Numbered from the stretch's first letter, positions 7,034 through 15,738 are shown. The stretch: 64,000 nucleotides of DNA from Rhodanobacter soli (GCF_040548735.1 NZ_JBEPSD010000003.1:62001-126000), one strand, 5' to 3'. The notes: generated by a model from the sequence alone, not told the origin. Program-made: numbers and translations.

Positions 7034-9934
7034 TCAGGCCAGCAGCAGCGGCTTGTCGGTGCCGAGCCACGTGCTGGCGGGCTGCGGCTCGGCGAACAGG
7101 AAGCCTTGGCCGTAGCGGCAGCCGACGCGCAGCAGCGCCTGCCGCTGCGATTCTTCCTCGATGCCTTCGGCGATCACCTTCATCTGCAGCGAGTCGGCCA
7201 GCACCTGGATCGCGCGCACCAGCGCCAGGCCTTGCGTCTCGGCGTCGTCGGGCGGCAGTTCGGTGATGAAGGAGCGGTCGATCTTCAGCGTCTCGAACGG
7301 GTACTGGTGCAGGTAGCTGAGCGAGGAATAGCCGGTGCCGAAGTCGTCCAGCGCGATGCCGACGCCGTGGCTGCGCAGGTTCTGCAGCATCTGCTTGACC
7401 TGGGTCGGGTTCTCCAGCAGCGCGTGCTCGGTGACCTCGATGCGTATGCAGCGCGTCGGCACGGCGTACTGGTCGAACAGTGCCAGCAGTCGCTGGTCGA
7501 GGTCGGCGGAGCGGAAGTGCCGGCCGGACACGTTGATGCTGATGAAGCCCTCGGTGCCGATCAGCCGCACCGCCTGGGTGCACACCTGCTCGAAGATCTG
7601 CCAGTCGATCGCCTCGGCGCAGCCGCACTCTTCGGCGATCAACAGGAAATCGTTCGGCGCCAGCAGGCCGCGTTCCGGGTGGTGCCAGCGCAGCAGCGCC
7701 TCGTAGCCGGTGACGCGGCCGTCGGCCAGTTCCACGATCGGCTGGTAGAACGGCTCGAACTCGTTGCGGCTGAGCGCGTGGCGCAGGTCGCTCTCCATGT
7801 CCAGCAGCGACAGTGCCTCGCGGCGCAGGCGGTCGTCGAACATCGCCGCGCGGTGGCGGCCGCCGTCCTTCGCGTTGTACATCGCCGCGTCGGCGTCGCG
7901 CAGCAGTTCCTCGGGCTGGCGGTAATGCGGGCTGGACAGGGCGATGCCGATCGAGGCGGAGGTGAAGATCTCCTTGGTACCGAGCCGGAACGGCGTCTGC
8001 AGCTCGCTGATGATGCGCTCGGCGATCAGCGTCGCCTTGTTGGTATCGACGATGCCTTCCAGCAGCACCGCGAATTCGTCGCCGCCCAGGCGCGCGACGA
8101 CGTCGCGCGTCTTCAGGCACGCGCGGATGCGGCCGCCAACCTGGAACAGCAGGTCGTCGCCGACCAGGTGACCGACCGAGTCGTTGATCACCTTGAAGCG
8201 GTCCAGGTCGATGAACAGCACGGCGAACTGTTCGCTCGGGTTCGCGACGTAGCGCTGCATCGCCTGCTCCAGCCGCTGCAGCAGCAGGGTGCGGTTCGGC
8301 AGGCCGGTCAGCGAGTCGTGCAGGGTTTCGTACTTCAGCCGGCGCTCGACGCGCTCGCGCTCGGCGATCTGTTCGCGCAGGTCGCGGTTGGCCAGCGCCA
8401 ACGCGCGGGTGCGCTCGGTGACGCGGCGCTCCAGCCCGGCGTAGGCGTGTTTCAGCGCCGCTGCGGCCTGCTTGCGTTGCAGCGCGTTGGCGATGTGGTA
8501 GCTGACGAAGGTCAGCAACTCCTGGTCGCGCTCGTTGTAGGTGTGCTCGGGCGAGTAGCTTTGCAGCGCCAGCACGCCCATCGCCTTGCCGCCCCAGATC
8601 AGCGGCACGCCAAGCCAGCACACCGAGCGCGCGCCGAAGTGGCTGATCTCGCCCTGCGCGCTGAGCCGATCGATCTCCGCCGGCGTGGCCAGCAACGGCT
8701 TGGCGTGGCGCAGCACGTACTCGGTGGCACCGCGCCCATGCGCGCGCGGCGGGCGCACGCTGTCCACATCGTCCACCGAATAGGGGAAGGTGAGGTGGCC
8801 GTTCTCCTCGTCGATCAGCGCGATATAGAAGTTGCGCGCGTACAGCAGGCCGCTGATCACCTGGTGCATGGCTGCGTAGAACTTGTCCAGACTGTCCGAG
8901 GTGTTGGCCAACTCGGCGATGCGGAACAGCGCCGCCTGCAGGCGCTCGCCGCGCTGGCGCTGCAGCACCTGTTGGCGCAGCACGCGGTTCGCCTCGCGCA
9001 GCGCAGCGGTGCGGTCGGTCACCCGGCGGCCCAGCTCGATGTGCGCCTCGCGCCGCTCCAGCGCCGTCTGCACATGCTGGGCCACGTAGTTCAGCAGCTC
9101 CAGGTCGTGCCGCGAATAATGGGTGTCGGCGCGATAGCTCTGCATCACGATGCCGCCGACGACGCGGCCGGCGCGCAGCAGCGGCGCCCCCAGCCAGTGC
9201 TCGCAACGGGGACCGAGCAGCACGAAACGGTCACCGAACTGCTGCTTCAGTTCCTCGAGCGAGCCCATCAGCGGGCGGCCTTCCTGCAGCAGGTTCCAGG
9301 TCAGGCTGTGCAGCATGTCGTGCAGCGGCAGGCTCTGGTCCGGCGGGGGCGGGTCGGTATCGGCGATGTCGACGTAATAGGGGAAGCGGACGGTGTCGGT
9401 GGCGGCGTCGTACAGCACGATGTAGAAGTTTTCCGCGTACATCAGGCTGCCGACGATGGCATGCAGCGAGCGCATCATCTCGGGCATGTCGTGTTCGGCG
9501 CCGGCCTGTTCGGCGATCGCGTACAGCGCGCGCTGCAGCCGTTCGGCCAGCGCCAGGCGCGAGATCGCCTCGTACAGGCGGCTGGTTTCGGCCAGCTGGC
9601 GCAAGCGGATGTCGGCCAGCCGGCCCAGCCAGTCCAGGCGGTCGTGTACGACCTCGGGCAGCGGCAGGTCGGCCCATTCGAGCATCAGGGTACGCGGGCC
9701 CTGCGGATCCTCGGCCAGTTCCATCTGCCCGGCCAGAGGAGCGGGCTGCTCGTCCATGCGTCGCCAACGCAAGCGGCCATGGATGCCGAAATTGCCCAGC
9801 ATGAGTTCGCAGACTTCCATCACGCCGGCGGCGTCGGGCGCTTCGAACAGCCGTTCGACCGCCGCGTGCAGGGCCGCAAGATCCCGAGCCACCGGCGGTG
9901 GTTGGGATGAACGGATCGTCGGTGTGGCGCTCAT
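7034..9934 (-). CDS. GAF-GAF-GGDEF-EAL cyclic-di-GMP protein
   Basis: Large soluble c-di-GMP enzyme of 966 residues. A first GAF domain spans about residues 130-295 and a second about 330-490, each followed by a predicted coiled coil (about 295-335 and 490-535). The GGDEF diguanylate cyclase domain covers about 540-700 with RLGGDEF intact at 615-621. The EAL phosphodiesterase domain covers about 720-960, with YEALLRW at 744-750, IEVTEHAL, DDFGTGYSSL and KIDRSF present. Both catalytic signatures therefore look active. The position of the GGDEF inhibitory site reads KTRD rather than RxxD, so classical product inhibition may be absent. There is no membrane helix. The two GAF domains are similar in local motifs (YAENFYIVL and YARNFYIAL), suggesting internal duplication. 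Confidence 0.93.
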   Translation of the reverse strand: MSATPTIRSSQPPPVARDLAALHAAVERLFEAPDAAGVMEVCELMLGNFGIHGRLRWRRMDEQPAPLAGQMELAEDPQGPRTLMLEWADLPLPEVVHDRLDWLGRLADIRLRQLAETSRLYEAISRLALAERLQRALYAIAEQAGAEHDMPEMMRSLHAIVGSLMYAENFYIVLYDAATDTVRFPYYVDIADTDPPPPDQSLPLHDMLHSLTWNLLQEGRPLMGSLEELKQQFGDRFVLLGPRCEHWLGAPLLRAGRVVGGIVMQSYRADTHYSRHDLELLNYVAQHVQTALERREAHIELGRRVTDRTAALREANRVLRQQVLQRQRGERLQAALFRIAELANTSDSLDKFYAAMHQVISGLLYARNFYIALIDEENGHLTFPYSVDDVDSVRPPRAHGRGATEYVLRHAKPLLATPAEIDRLSAQGEISHFGARSVCWLGVPLIWGGKAMGVLALQSYSPEHTYNERDQELLTFVSYHIANALQRKQAAAALKHAYAGLERRVTERTRALALANRDLREQIAERERVERRLKYETLHDSLTGLPNRTLLLQRLEQAMQRYVANPSEQFAVLFIDLDRFKVINDSVGHLVGDDLLFQVGGRIRACLKTRDVVARLGGDEFAVLLEGIVDTNKATLIAERIISELQTPFRLGTKEIFTSASIGIALSSPHYRQPEELLRDADAAMYNAKDGGRHRAAMFDDRLRREALSLLDMESDLRHALSRNEFEPFYQPIVELADGRVTGYEALLRWHHPERGLLAPNDFLLIAEECGCAEAIDWQIFEQVCTQAVRLIGTEGFISINVSGRHFRSADLDQRLLALFDQYAVPTRCIRIEVTEHALLENPTQVKQMLQNLRSHGVGIALDDFGTGYSSLSYLHQYPFETLKIDRSFITELPPDDAETQGLALVRAIQVLADSLQMKVIAEGIEEESQRQALLRVGCRYGQGFLFAEPQPASTWLGTDKPLLLA

Positions 9935-10114
9935 TGGACTGCGGCTGGTTCCGGGGCGACCTGGCTGGATCGACGTGGCATGCCTTTATCCCGCCTTTAT
10001 AACGTGTAAGTCTGCTCCCTCGCCAGTTTTTCGAGGGGGGAACCCGCGGGCGGAGAAGGGGTCAGAAAGGAGACGGATCCTGCCGTTTTTGTGCGTTGGA
10101 GTGGGTTTTTGGGG

Positions 10115-10143
10115 TGTTAGCAAAACGTAAAACGGGGTATAGT
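10115..10143 (+). promoter_or_regulatory. Possible promoter for the exported-protein gene at 10187
   Basis: A good -10 match, TATAGT (10138-10143), lies 43 bp before the chosen ATG. The hexamer 17 bp upstream, TGTTAG, is a poor -35. A -10 element here would place transcription start near 10150, which argues against the upstream in-frame GTG at 10142. Confidence 0.35.
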
Positions 10144-10186
10144 GGAGCCCAAGTATCCTCCATTGAGTGAGTCACCGGTCCATCGT

Positions 10187-11095
10187 ATGCGCCGCCTGTC
10201 CGCCCTGCTGCTCATCCTGCTGCTGCCGCTCACCGCGGCCGGGCAGTCTGTGGGCGACAACAGTGACATGGCGCAGCGCCTGCTGGCGCAGCCGCCGGAT
10301 CAGGTAACCGAGGTCGAACCCGGCATCATCGTGCCGTTGTGGCGTGGTGCCGATGGCCGCTTGTTCGCGCTCAGGGCGGATCGCAGCACCGGTGCCGAGG
10401 CCCTGCGCAAGAATGCGCCGCTGGCGTTGCGGGTGGTGGATGCCTCCACGGTGACGACGACCGGCGTGGAATACGGGCTGGGGCCACGGCTGCAGGCGCA
10501 TGCGGAGGTCAGCGAACATTCCTGGACGAATCCGGGCCTGCGCGTGCTCGGCAGCGAAGTGGGCGCCACCTATGACGCGGGCCGTTACAGCGTCGGTGTC
10601 AGCGTCGGCACCAACACCACGCCGAACAGGAACGTCTTGCCGCGCGTACTGCCGGGCGCCGCGCCGGGCGTGGATGGCCTGTCCAGCTTCGACAGCAGCT
10701 CCCAGCTCAATGCGCATGGCCGGCTGGCCCTGGGCAACAAGAGCGGTATTGACCTGGGTGCCAGCGTGGGCCGCATCCACCTGCTGCCGGGCAACCTGCT
10801 CGGCATCGACACGCTGGACCAGAAGGCGTTGAGTTTCGGCGTCGACCACGGCCCGGTGAGCGGCGTGCTGATCGGTCGCACGATGCAGCCGCAGGCCGGC
10901 ATCCCCGGCGGGCTCAATGCCGACCGCCGCTGGAACAGCATCGACCTGGGTGTGACCTGGCGCCTGCCATGGCGCGGCTCGCTGAGCGTTGGTGCGCAAA
11001 ACCTGTGGTCGTCCGGTGCCCCGGCGAATACGCCGGCGGGTCCGGAACCGGACCAGTCGCGCACACCGTACGTGCAGTATCACCAGGATCTCTGA
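10187..11095 (+). CDS. Exported protein of unknown function, probable outer-membrane beta-barrel
   Basis: I do not recognise a named family. The 302-residue protein starts with MRRLSALLLILLLPLTAAGQ, a clear Sec signal peptide with likely cleavage after TAAG or nearby. After a short linker region (to about residue 70), the rest alternates short polar and hydrophobic stretches rich in Gly, Ser and aromatic residues (for example YSVGVSVGTNTT, LGASVGRIHLL, SIDLGVTWRL). The pattern suggests transmembrane beta strands, but the protein does not end in a clear C-terminal aromatic signature. The upstream in-frame GTG at 10142 is rejected because it precedes the signal peptide and abuts a promoter-like TATAGT. 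It is monocistronic and ends before a strong bidirectional terminator. Confidence 0.6.
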   Translation: MRRLSALLLILLLPLTAAGQSVGDNSDMAQRLLAQPPDQVTEVEPGIIVPLWRGADGRLFALRADRSTGAEALRKNAPLALRVVDASTVTTTGVEYGLGPRLQAHAEVSEHSWTNPGLRVLGSEVGATYDAGRYSVGVSVGTNTTPNRNVLPRVLPGAAPGVDGLSSFDSSSQLNAHGRLALGNKSGIDLGASVGRIHLLPGNLLGIDTLDQKALSFGVDHGPVSGVLIGRTMQPQAGIPGGLNADRRWNSIDLGVTWRLPWRGSLSVGAQNLWSSGAPANTPAGPEPDQSRTPYVQYHQDL

Positions 11096-11124
11096 TCGGC
11101 CGGGCCGTATTCCCGGCAGTCATG

Positions 11125-11153
11125 AAAACGCCGTCGCCATGCGACGGCGTTTT
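11125..11153. terminator. Perfect bidirectional terminator
   Basis: A 13-bp perfect stem, AAAACGCCGTCGC (11125-11137) with GCGACGGCGTTTT (11141-11153), closed by the 3-base loop CAT. The A run on the left and T run on the right make it work on both strands. It sits between the convergent exported-protein gene and the DUF4097 gene. Confidence 0.88.
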
Positions 11154-11176
11154 TCGTTTGGGAGAATGGCTCGCGC

Positions 11177-12079
11177 TCAGTCCTGCTTGCGCACGCGCAG
11201 GTCGCCGCTGAAGGTCTCGATGTTGATCTTGCCGGCGCCCGCGCCGAGGCGGACATCGAGCGAGCTGCCGGGGCCGTGTTCGGGCTCCTTCGGCGTGCCG
11301 AAATCGCTGCGCAGGTCGCCGCTGAAGCTGCTGGCATGCAGGCTGGCGGAGGTGTTCGCGGGCAGTTGAAGCTGCACGTCGCCGCTCATGCTGTCGATGC
11401 CGATGCTGCCGCCGGCGGCCAGGGAGCCGATGAGCTGCACGTCGCCGGACACCGTGCTGAGGGTGAGCTTCTGCCACGGTCCGCCGTTGGCCTGGATACG
11501 CCCGGAGATGGTCTGCAGTTCGACATCGCGGCCCAGCGCCGGCGCCAGGATCTCGCCGCTGACGGTCTGCAGCGCGGCCTGCTCGGCATGCCCGGCCTGC
11601 TCGATGCCGCCGCTGACGCTGTCCACCTTCAGCGAGGGCGTGCGTGCGTTGATGCGCGCCTTGCCGCTGACCGTATTGACCTGGATGCTGCCGCCGTCCA
11701 TGCCATCGATGACCAGCGGCGCACTGATCACGTCGACGTCGAGCGAGGCCGCCTTGGGCACGTGCAGTTCCAGCGTGGTCGGCGCCATCTTGCTGTCGCC
11801 GCCCCAGTTGAACCAGCCGGAGCCGCCCTGCGGCTCGACCTTGATCTCCAGGTCGCCGTTGCTGCCGGTGATCGCCAGCGGCTTGGCGCCGTCGCCGAGG
11901 CGGCCGCTGACCTGCACTTCGTTGCGGTCCCATGCGGTCACGTTCACCGTGCCGGCGATATTGCTGATGCTGACGCGGGCGGTCGGGGTGGCGTCATGGC
12001 GCAGCTGGATCGGCGTGTCGGCGAGGGCCTGGCCGATGCAGAAGCACAGCAGCAGGGGAAGGTAGCGGGCGGTTTTCAT
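11177..12079 (-). CDS. DUF4097-family exported adhesin-like beta-solenoid protein
   Basis: A 300-residue protein with a Sec signal peptide (MKTARYLPLLLCFCIGQALA, likely cut after ALA), followed by repeated units around V/I-S-G-x-I/V-x-(V/L), for example NIAGTVNVTA, TVSGKARINA, SVSGGIEQAG, TVSGEILAPA, TISGRIQANG, TVSGDVQLIG, SMSGDVQLQL, SFSGDLRSDF and TFSGDLRVRK. This periodicity is typical of DUF4097 / putative-adhesin beta-solenoid proteins. Function is unknown. It is the last gene of a three-gene unit with an ECF sigma factor and an anti-sigma-like protein (17 bp downstream of the latter), so envelope-stress involvement is plausible but inferred. The frame extends upstream through the neighbouring gene; the ATG at 12079 begins the signal peptide. 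Confidence 0.82.
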   Translation of the reverse strand: MKTARYLPLLLCFCIGQALADTPIQLRHDATPTARVSISNIAGTVNVTAWDRNEVQVSGRLGDGAKPLAITGSNGDLEIKVEPQGGSGWFNWGGDSKMAPTTLELHVPKAASLDVDVISAPLVIDGMDGGSIQVNTVSGKARINARTPSLKVDSVSGGIEQAGHAEQAALQTVSGEILAPALGRDVELQTISGRIQANGGPWQKLTLSTVSGDVQLIGSLAAGGSIGIDSMSGDVQLQLPANTSASLHASSFSGDLRSDFGTPKEPEHGPGSSLDVRLGAGAGKINIETFSGDLRVRKQD

Positions 12080-12096
12080 GATCGTTCCTGGTGGTG

Positions 12097-12552
12097 TCAG
12101 CCGGCCTGGTTGGCCAGTTGGCGCAGTTGCGTCTGTTGCTGTTCGGTGCGGCCGAGCAGGCGCTGCAGCGACGGCGAATCCGGTGCCTGCTGGATCGCGA
12201 GTTGCAGCTCCATCTGTGCAGCGTCCAGTTCGATCGCGGCGCCGGCGAGCCGTGGGTCGGACGGCTTCCAGTTGCCGGAAGCCTTCGTGTTGCCGGCTAC
12301 CGGCGTGGCCGTCGGTATCTGCAGCACGCGCCAGCCGATGCCGCCGGCCAGCAGCAGCGACGCGGCGACGCTGGCGGCGACCAGCCAACGCCGGCGATGG
12401 GCCAGCCGAGGCTCGCGCAAGGCCGGGTTGGCGGATGCTTGCGTGCGTTCGGCGTCTTCCAGTGCGGCGTCGATCGAGGCCCACAGGTCGCGCTGTGGCG
12501 TGAGCGGCTGGCGCAGGTCGCGCATCTGACGGCGCCATTCGAATTCGTTCAT
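12097..12552 (-). CDS. Probable membrane-anchored anti-sigma factor
   Basis: A 151-residue protein with a cytoplasmic N-terminal segment (MNEFEWRRQMRDLRQPLTPQ onwards), one membrane helix at about residues 57-75 (WLVAASVAASLLLAGGIGW), and a Gln-rich periplasmic C-terminus predicted to be helical. No zinc-binding HxxxCxxC motif is present, so it is not a ZAS-type anti-sigma. The call rests mainly on position: its ATG overlaps the stop codon of the ECF sigma gene by ATGA, a classic translationally coupled sigma/anti-sigma arrangement. What signal it senses is unknown. It could alternatively be an unrelated membrane protein co-expressed with the sigma factor. Confidence 0.65.
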   Translation of the reverse strand: MNEFEWRRQMRDLRQPLTPQRDLWASIDAALEDAERTQASANPALREPRLAHRRRWLVAASVAASLLLAGGIGWRVLQIPTATPVAGNTKASGNWKPSDPRLAGAAIELDAAQMELQLAIQQAPDSPSLQRLLGRTEQQQTQLRQLANQAG

Positions 12553-13094
12553 GAGCTTTCTCCCAATACTTTGCGCAGCAGGCCGCGGGCGCGATGCAGT
12601 TGCGCTTTCGACGTGCCGACCGCCATGCCCAGTTCGCTGCCGATGTCCTCGTGCCGCCAGCCCTCGATGTCGTGCAGTACCAGCACGGCGCGGGCACGTG
12701 GCGGCAGCTGGCCGATCGCACGTTCCAGTTCCTCGCGCTCGGCGGCGCAGAACGGTGTTTCGCCGGTGTCCGGCAGATGCTCGTCGTCGAGCATGCTGAC
12801 CGGGTCGGCGCCGCGGGCGCGGATGTCCATCAACGCCACGTTCACCGCGAGGCGGTACAGCCAGGTGCCGAACGCGCTCTCGTGGCGAAAGCCGGGCAGT
12901 TTTTGCCAGGCGCGGATGAACGCATCCTGGGTGAGGTCTTCGGCGCGGGCGTGGTCGTAGCCGGCGAGCCGGTACACCGCACCATGCACGCGGCCCACGT
13001 GCAGCTGGTACAGCCGCTGGAACGCGTGACGGTCGCCGGCAGCCGCGGCACGCACGTCATCGCTGTCGTTGGCTCGCGTTGAGGCGGGCGACAT
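12549..13094 (-). CDS. ECF-subfamily RNA polymerase sigma factor
   Basis: Sigma-70 family alternative sigma factor of 181 residues with region 2 (about residues 20-90) and region 4 (about 120-175). Region 2 includes HARAEDLTQDAFIRAWQKLPGF and the FGTWLYRLAVN helix. Region 4 includes AIGQLPPRARAVLVLHDIEG, then an HTH ending in GTSKAQLHRARGLLRK. These are textbook ECF motifs. The reading frame runs upstream to 13514, but the extension is antisense to pckG; the ATG at 13094 precedes region 2 by a normal distance. The stop codon overlaps the start of the anti-sigma-like gene. Target promoters cannot be read from this window; autoregulation is usual for the family. Confidence 0.92.
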   Translation of the reverse strand: MSPASTRANDSDDVRAAAAGDRHAFQRLYQLHVGRVHGAVYRLAGYDHARAEDLTQDAFIRAWQKLPGFRHESAFGTWLYRLAVNVALMDIRARGADPVSMLDDEHLPDTGETPFCAAEREELERAIGQLPPRARAVLVLHDIEGWRHEDIGSELGMAVGTSKAQLHRARGLLRKVLGESS

Positions 13095-13195
13095 GGAACT
13101 TCCAAGGGCAGGACAGGCGGCGATCATCTTGCCAGCTTGGATGCGGCGTTGCGCGAAAGGGTTTGAACGGCGGCCGCGATGGCGGGCCTGCAAAC

Positions 13196-13227
13196 ATCGC
13201 GGGCAGTCGGGGTGACCTGCCCGCGAT
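13196..13227 (-). terminator. Probable pckG terminator
   Basis: An 11-bp perfect stem, ATCGCGGGCAG (13196-13206) with CTGCCCGCGAT (13217-13227), around a 10-base loop, just past the pckG stop. On the minus strand the stem is followed by GTTTG, only a weak U tract. Confidence 0.55.
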
Positions 13228-13236
13228 CGGGATGCC

Positions 13237-15021
13237 TCAGGAGGCGACGGCTTCGCGGTGTGCCTGGCCGGCGTCATCTTCCAGCGCCCGGGCCACGCGC
13301 TGCTGCTCCTGGCGCAGGCGTTCGGGCAGGCGTGGGGCGAAGCTCTCCAGGTATTCGCCGATGGCGGACAACTCGGCCTGCCAGCCGGCGTTGTCCACAT
13401 CGAGCAATTCATCGAGCCTGGCGCGGTCGAGCTTGAGCCCGTCCAGCTTGAGTTCGCCCTCGCCCGGCAGGATGCCGATCGGCGTCTCGACGCCGCTGAC
13501 GCGGCCTTCGGCACGGTTGATCATCCACTCCAGCACGCGCAGATTGTCGCCGAAGCCCGGCCACAGGAATTTGCCGTCGGCGCCCTTGCGGAACCAGTTG
13601 ACGTGGAACACCTTCGGCAGCTTCGCGCCGGGCCGGTCGAAGGACAGCCAGTGCGCGAAGTAGTCGCCGTAGTGGTAGCCACAGAACGGCTTCATCGCCA
13701 TCGAGTCGCGACGCAGCACGCCGACCGCGCCGGTGGCGGCGGCGGTGGTTTCCGAGCCCATCGCCGCGCCCATCAGCACGCCGTGGGTCCAGTCGCGCGC
13801 TTCCATCACCAGCGGCAGCAGCGAGGGACGACGGCCGCCGAACACGATCGCGCTGATCGGTACGCCTTGCGGTGCCTCGGCCATCTCCGACCAGGTCGGG
13901 CACTGCTTCGCGCTGACCGTGAAGCGCGAGTTCGGGTGCGCGGCCGGGCCGTTGGCCGGATCGTACGGACGTCCCTGCCAGTCGGTGACCGGGGTGCCGG
14001 GCAGGCCTTCCCACCATGGCTGGTTGTCGGCGGTGACGGCGACGTTGGTGAAGATGGTGTCGTGCGAGATGCTCTTCAGCGCGTTGTGGTTGGTGGCGTC
14101 GCTGGTGCCCGGCGCCACGCCGAAGAAGCCGGCCTCTGGGTTGATCGCGTATAGCCGTCCATCTGCACCGGGGCGCATCCAGCAGATGTCGTCGCCGACC
14201 GTCCACACCTTCCAGCCGTCGCGCAGATAGCCTTCCGGCGGAATCAGCATCGACAGGTTGGTCTTGCCGCAGGCGGACGGGAAGGCGGCGGCGACGTAGT
14301 GCGTCTCGCCCCGCGGGTTCTCGATGCCGACGATCAGCATGTGTTCGGCCAGCCAGCCTTCGCTGCGCGCCTGGTGGCTGGCGATGCGCAGCGCGTGGCA
14401 CTTCTTGCCCAGCAGCGCGTTGCCGCCGTAACCGGAGCCGTAGGACTTGATCGACAGCTCGGCGGGGAAATGCATGATCCAGCGGCGTGCGGGGTCGAGC
14501 TCGCCGACGGAGTGCAGGCCCTTCACGAACGAACCCTCGCGCTCGATCCGCGCCTGCGCGGCGGCGCCCATGCGGGTCATGATCTTCATGTTGGCGACCA
14601 CGTACGGGCTGTCGGTGATCTCGACGCCGCAGCGTGCCAGCGGCGAGTCGATCGGGCCCATGCAGTACGGGATCACGTACATGGTGCGGCCTTCCATGCA
14701 GCCGTCGAACAGCGCATCGATCTTCGCGTGCGCCTCGGCCGGGGCCATCCAGTGGTTGTTCGGGCCGGCGTCGTCCTTGTCCGGATGGCAGACCAGGGTC
14801 AGCTGCTCGACGCGGGCGACATCGGAGGGGTGGGAGCGGTGCAGGTAGCAGCCCGGATGGGTCTGCTGGTTCAGTTCGATCAGGGTGCCGTCGGCCAGCA
14901 TTTGTTGCACCAGGGTCTGATATTCGGCGTCCGAGCCATCGCACCAGTGAATCTGTGCGGGGCGGGTCAGCGCCGCCGCCTGGTTGACCCACTGTTCGAG
15001 CGCTTCCAGCTTGCTGGCCAT
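13237..15021 (-). CDS. pckG: Phosphoenolpyruvate carboxykinase (GTP)
   Basis: Converts oxaloacetate and GTP to phosphoenolpyruvate, CO2 and GDP, the first committed step of gluconeogenesis. At 594 residues it matches the GTP-dependent family rather than the shorter ATP-dependent PckA. Visible landmarks are the kinase-1a loop FPSACGKTNLSML (about residues 270-282), the kinase-2 region VWTVGDDICWM, the substrate-binding GSGYGGNALLGKKCHALR and the nucleotide-binding FCGYHYGDYFAHWL segment. The ATG at 15021 is preceded by a GAGGA Shine-Dalgarno sequence. A hairpin follows the gene. Its presence near fadE fits growth on fatty acids or amino acids, though they are not co-transcribed. Confidence 0.95.
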   Translation of the reverse strand: MASKLEALEQWVNQAAALTRPAQIHWCDGSDAEYQTLVQQMLADGTLIELNQQTHPGCYLHRSHPSDVARVEQLTLVCHPDKDDAGPNNHWMAPAEAHAKIDALFDGCMEGRTMYVIPYCMGPIDSPLARCGVEITDSPYVVANMKIMTRMGAAAQARIEREGSFVKGLHSVGELDPARRWIMHFPAELSIKSYGSGYGGNALLGKKCHALRIASHQARSEGWLAEHMLIVGIENPRGETHYVAAAFPSACGKTNLSMLIPPEGYLRDGWKVWTVGDDICWMRPGADGRLYAINPEAGFFGVAPGTSDATNHNALKSISHDTIFTNVAVTADNQPWWEGLPGTPVTDWQGRPYDPANGPAAHPNSRFTVSAKQCPTWSEMAEAPQGVPISAIVFGGRRPSLLPLVMEARDWTHGVLMGAAMGSETTAAATGAVGVLRRDSMAMKPFCGYHYGDYFAHWLSFDRPGAKLPKVFHVNWFRKGADGKFLWPGFGDNLRVLEWMINRAEGRVSGVETPIGILPGEGELKLDGLKLDRARLDELLDVDNAGWQAELSAIGEYLESFAPRLPERLRQEQQRVARALEDDAGQAHREAVAS

Positions 15022-15103
15022 CGTGTCCTCTTGAGGTCTTCAGGAAAAGTGATCTGAAACGGTAGTTTGCGTGCACTGGTATTGCAAGGTCCGATGCAAC
15101 AAG

Positions 15104-15125
15104 AACGGCGCCAGATGGCGCCGTT
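15104..15125 (-). terminator. Hairpin downstream of the TetR gene
   Basis: Inverted repeat AACGGCGCCA (15104-15113) and TGGCGCCGTT (15116-15125); the innermost pair probably opens to give a 4-base loop. On the minus strand it is followed by CTTGTTGC, a modest U-rich stretch. It would terminate the TetR transcript. Confidence 0.5.
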
Positions 15126-15147
15126 CGGGGACTTCCGCTGGGCCTGG

Positions 15148-15726
15148 TCAGGCCGGGATGAGGGTCGTGATCATGTGTTCGACGTAGGCGTCGAACTCTT
15201 CGTGGTTGAGCCGCGGCAGGCCCAGGGTGAAGTTCAGCTGCAGGAAACCGACGTAGGCGGCGTAGGTCAACCGCGCCCGGTTCAGCGCCTGCGGCGGGGC
15301 CAGGCCGGCCTCGCGATAGGCGGTGGTGAGAAACTCCATCCGCCGCTGCGACACGCGCGCCATCACCGGCACCACCTGCGGATGGTCGAGCGCCTTCAGC
15401 AGTGCGGCGTACACGCGGTGCGGCTGCAACTCGTGCGCCACCCGGCGGAACAGTTCGGGCAGGCGCTTGCGCGGGTCGGTGATCTGTTCGATCTGGCCCA
15501 GCACCTCACGCTCGCCGTACTGCTCCCAGCGCTCCAGCGCGGCGTGCAGCAGGGCTTCGCGGGTGCGGAAATGCCAGTAGAAACTGCCCTTGGTCACGCC
15601 CAGCCGGCGCGCCAGGGCCTCCACGGCCAGTGCGCCGACGCCTTGTTCGGCAATCAGCTGCAGGGCGGCAAGTTCCCAATCCTCCGCCGACAGGCGGGTA
15701 CGTTCTGGCTTGCTACTGACATTCAT
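15148..15726 (-). CDS. TetR/AcrR-family transcriptional regulator
   Basis: One-component repressor of 192 residues. The N-terminal helix-turn-helix (about residues 15-60) contains AALQLIAEQGVGALAVEALARRLGVTKGSFYWHFRTREALL, the TetR signature; the remainder is a helical ligand-binding domain ending in FDAYVEHMITTLIPA. It is divergently oriented to the alpha/beta hydrolase and fadE, so it may control fatty-acid degradation genes, but it is not recognisably FadR or PsrA. The ATG at 15726 is chosen because upstream in-frame starts add an unrelated Cys/His-rich stretch. A 7-bp inverted repeat in the intergenic region is a candidate operator. Confidence 0.88.
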   Translation of the reverse strand: MNVSSKPERTRLSAEDWELAALQLIAEQGVGALAVEALARRLGVTKGSFYWHFRTREALLHAALERWEQYGEREVLGQIEQITDPRKRLPELFRRVAHELQPHRVYAALLKALDHPQVVPVMARVSQRRMEFLTTAYREAGLAPPQALNRARLTYAAYVGFLQLNFTLGLPRLNHEEFDAYVEHMITTLIPA

Positions 15727-15738
15727 GTGCGTATGGTA

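Noticed and set aside
6869-9910. 1013-residue plus-strand open frame opposite the GGDEF-EAL gene
   Set aside because: Antisense shadow: its sequence is Gln/Ala/Val-rich with no recognisable domain, and the other strand encodes intact GAF, GGDEF and EAL domains.
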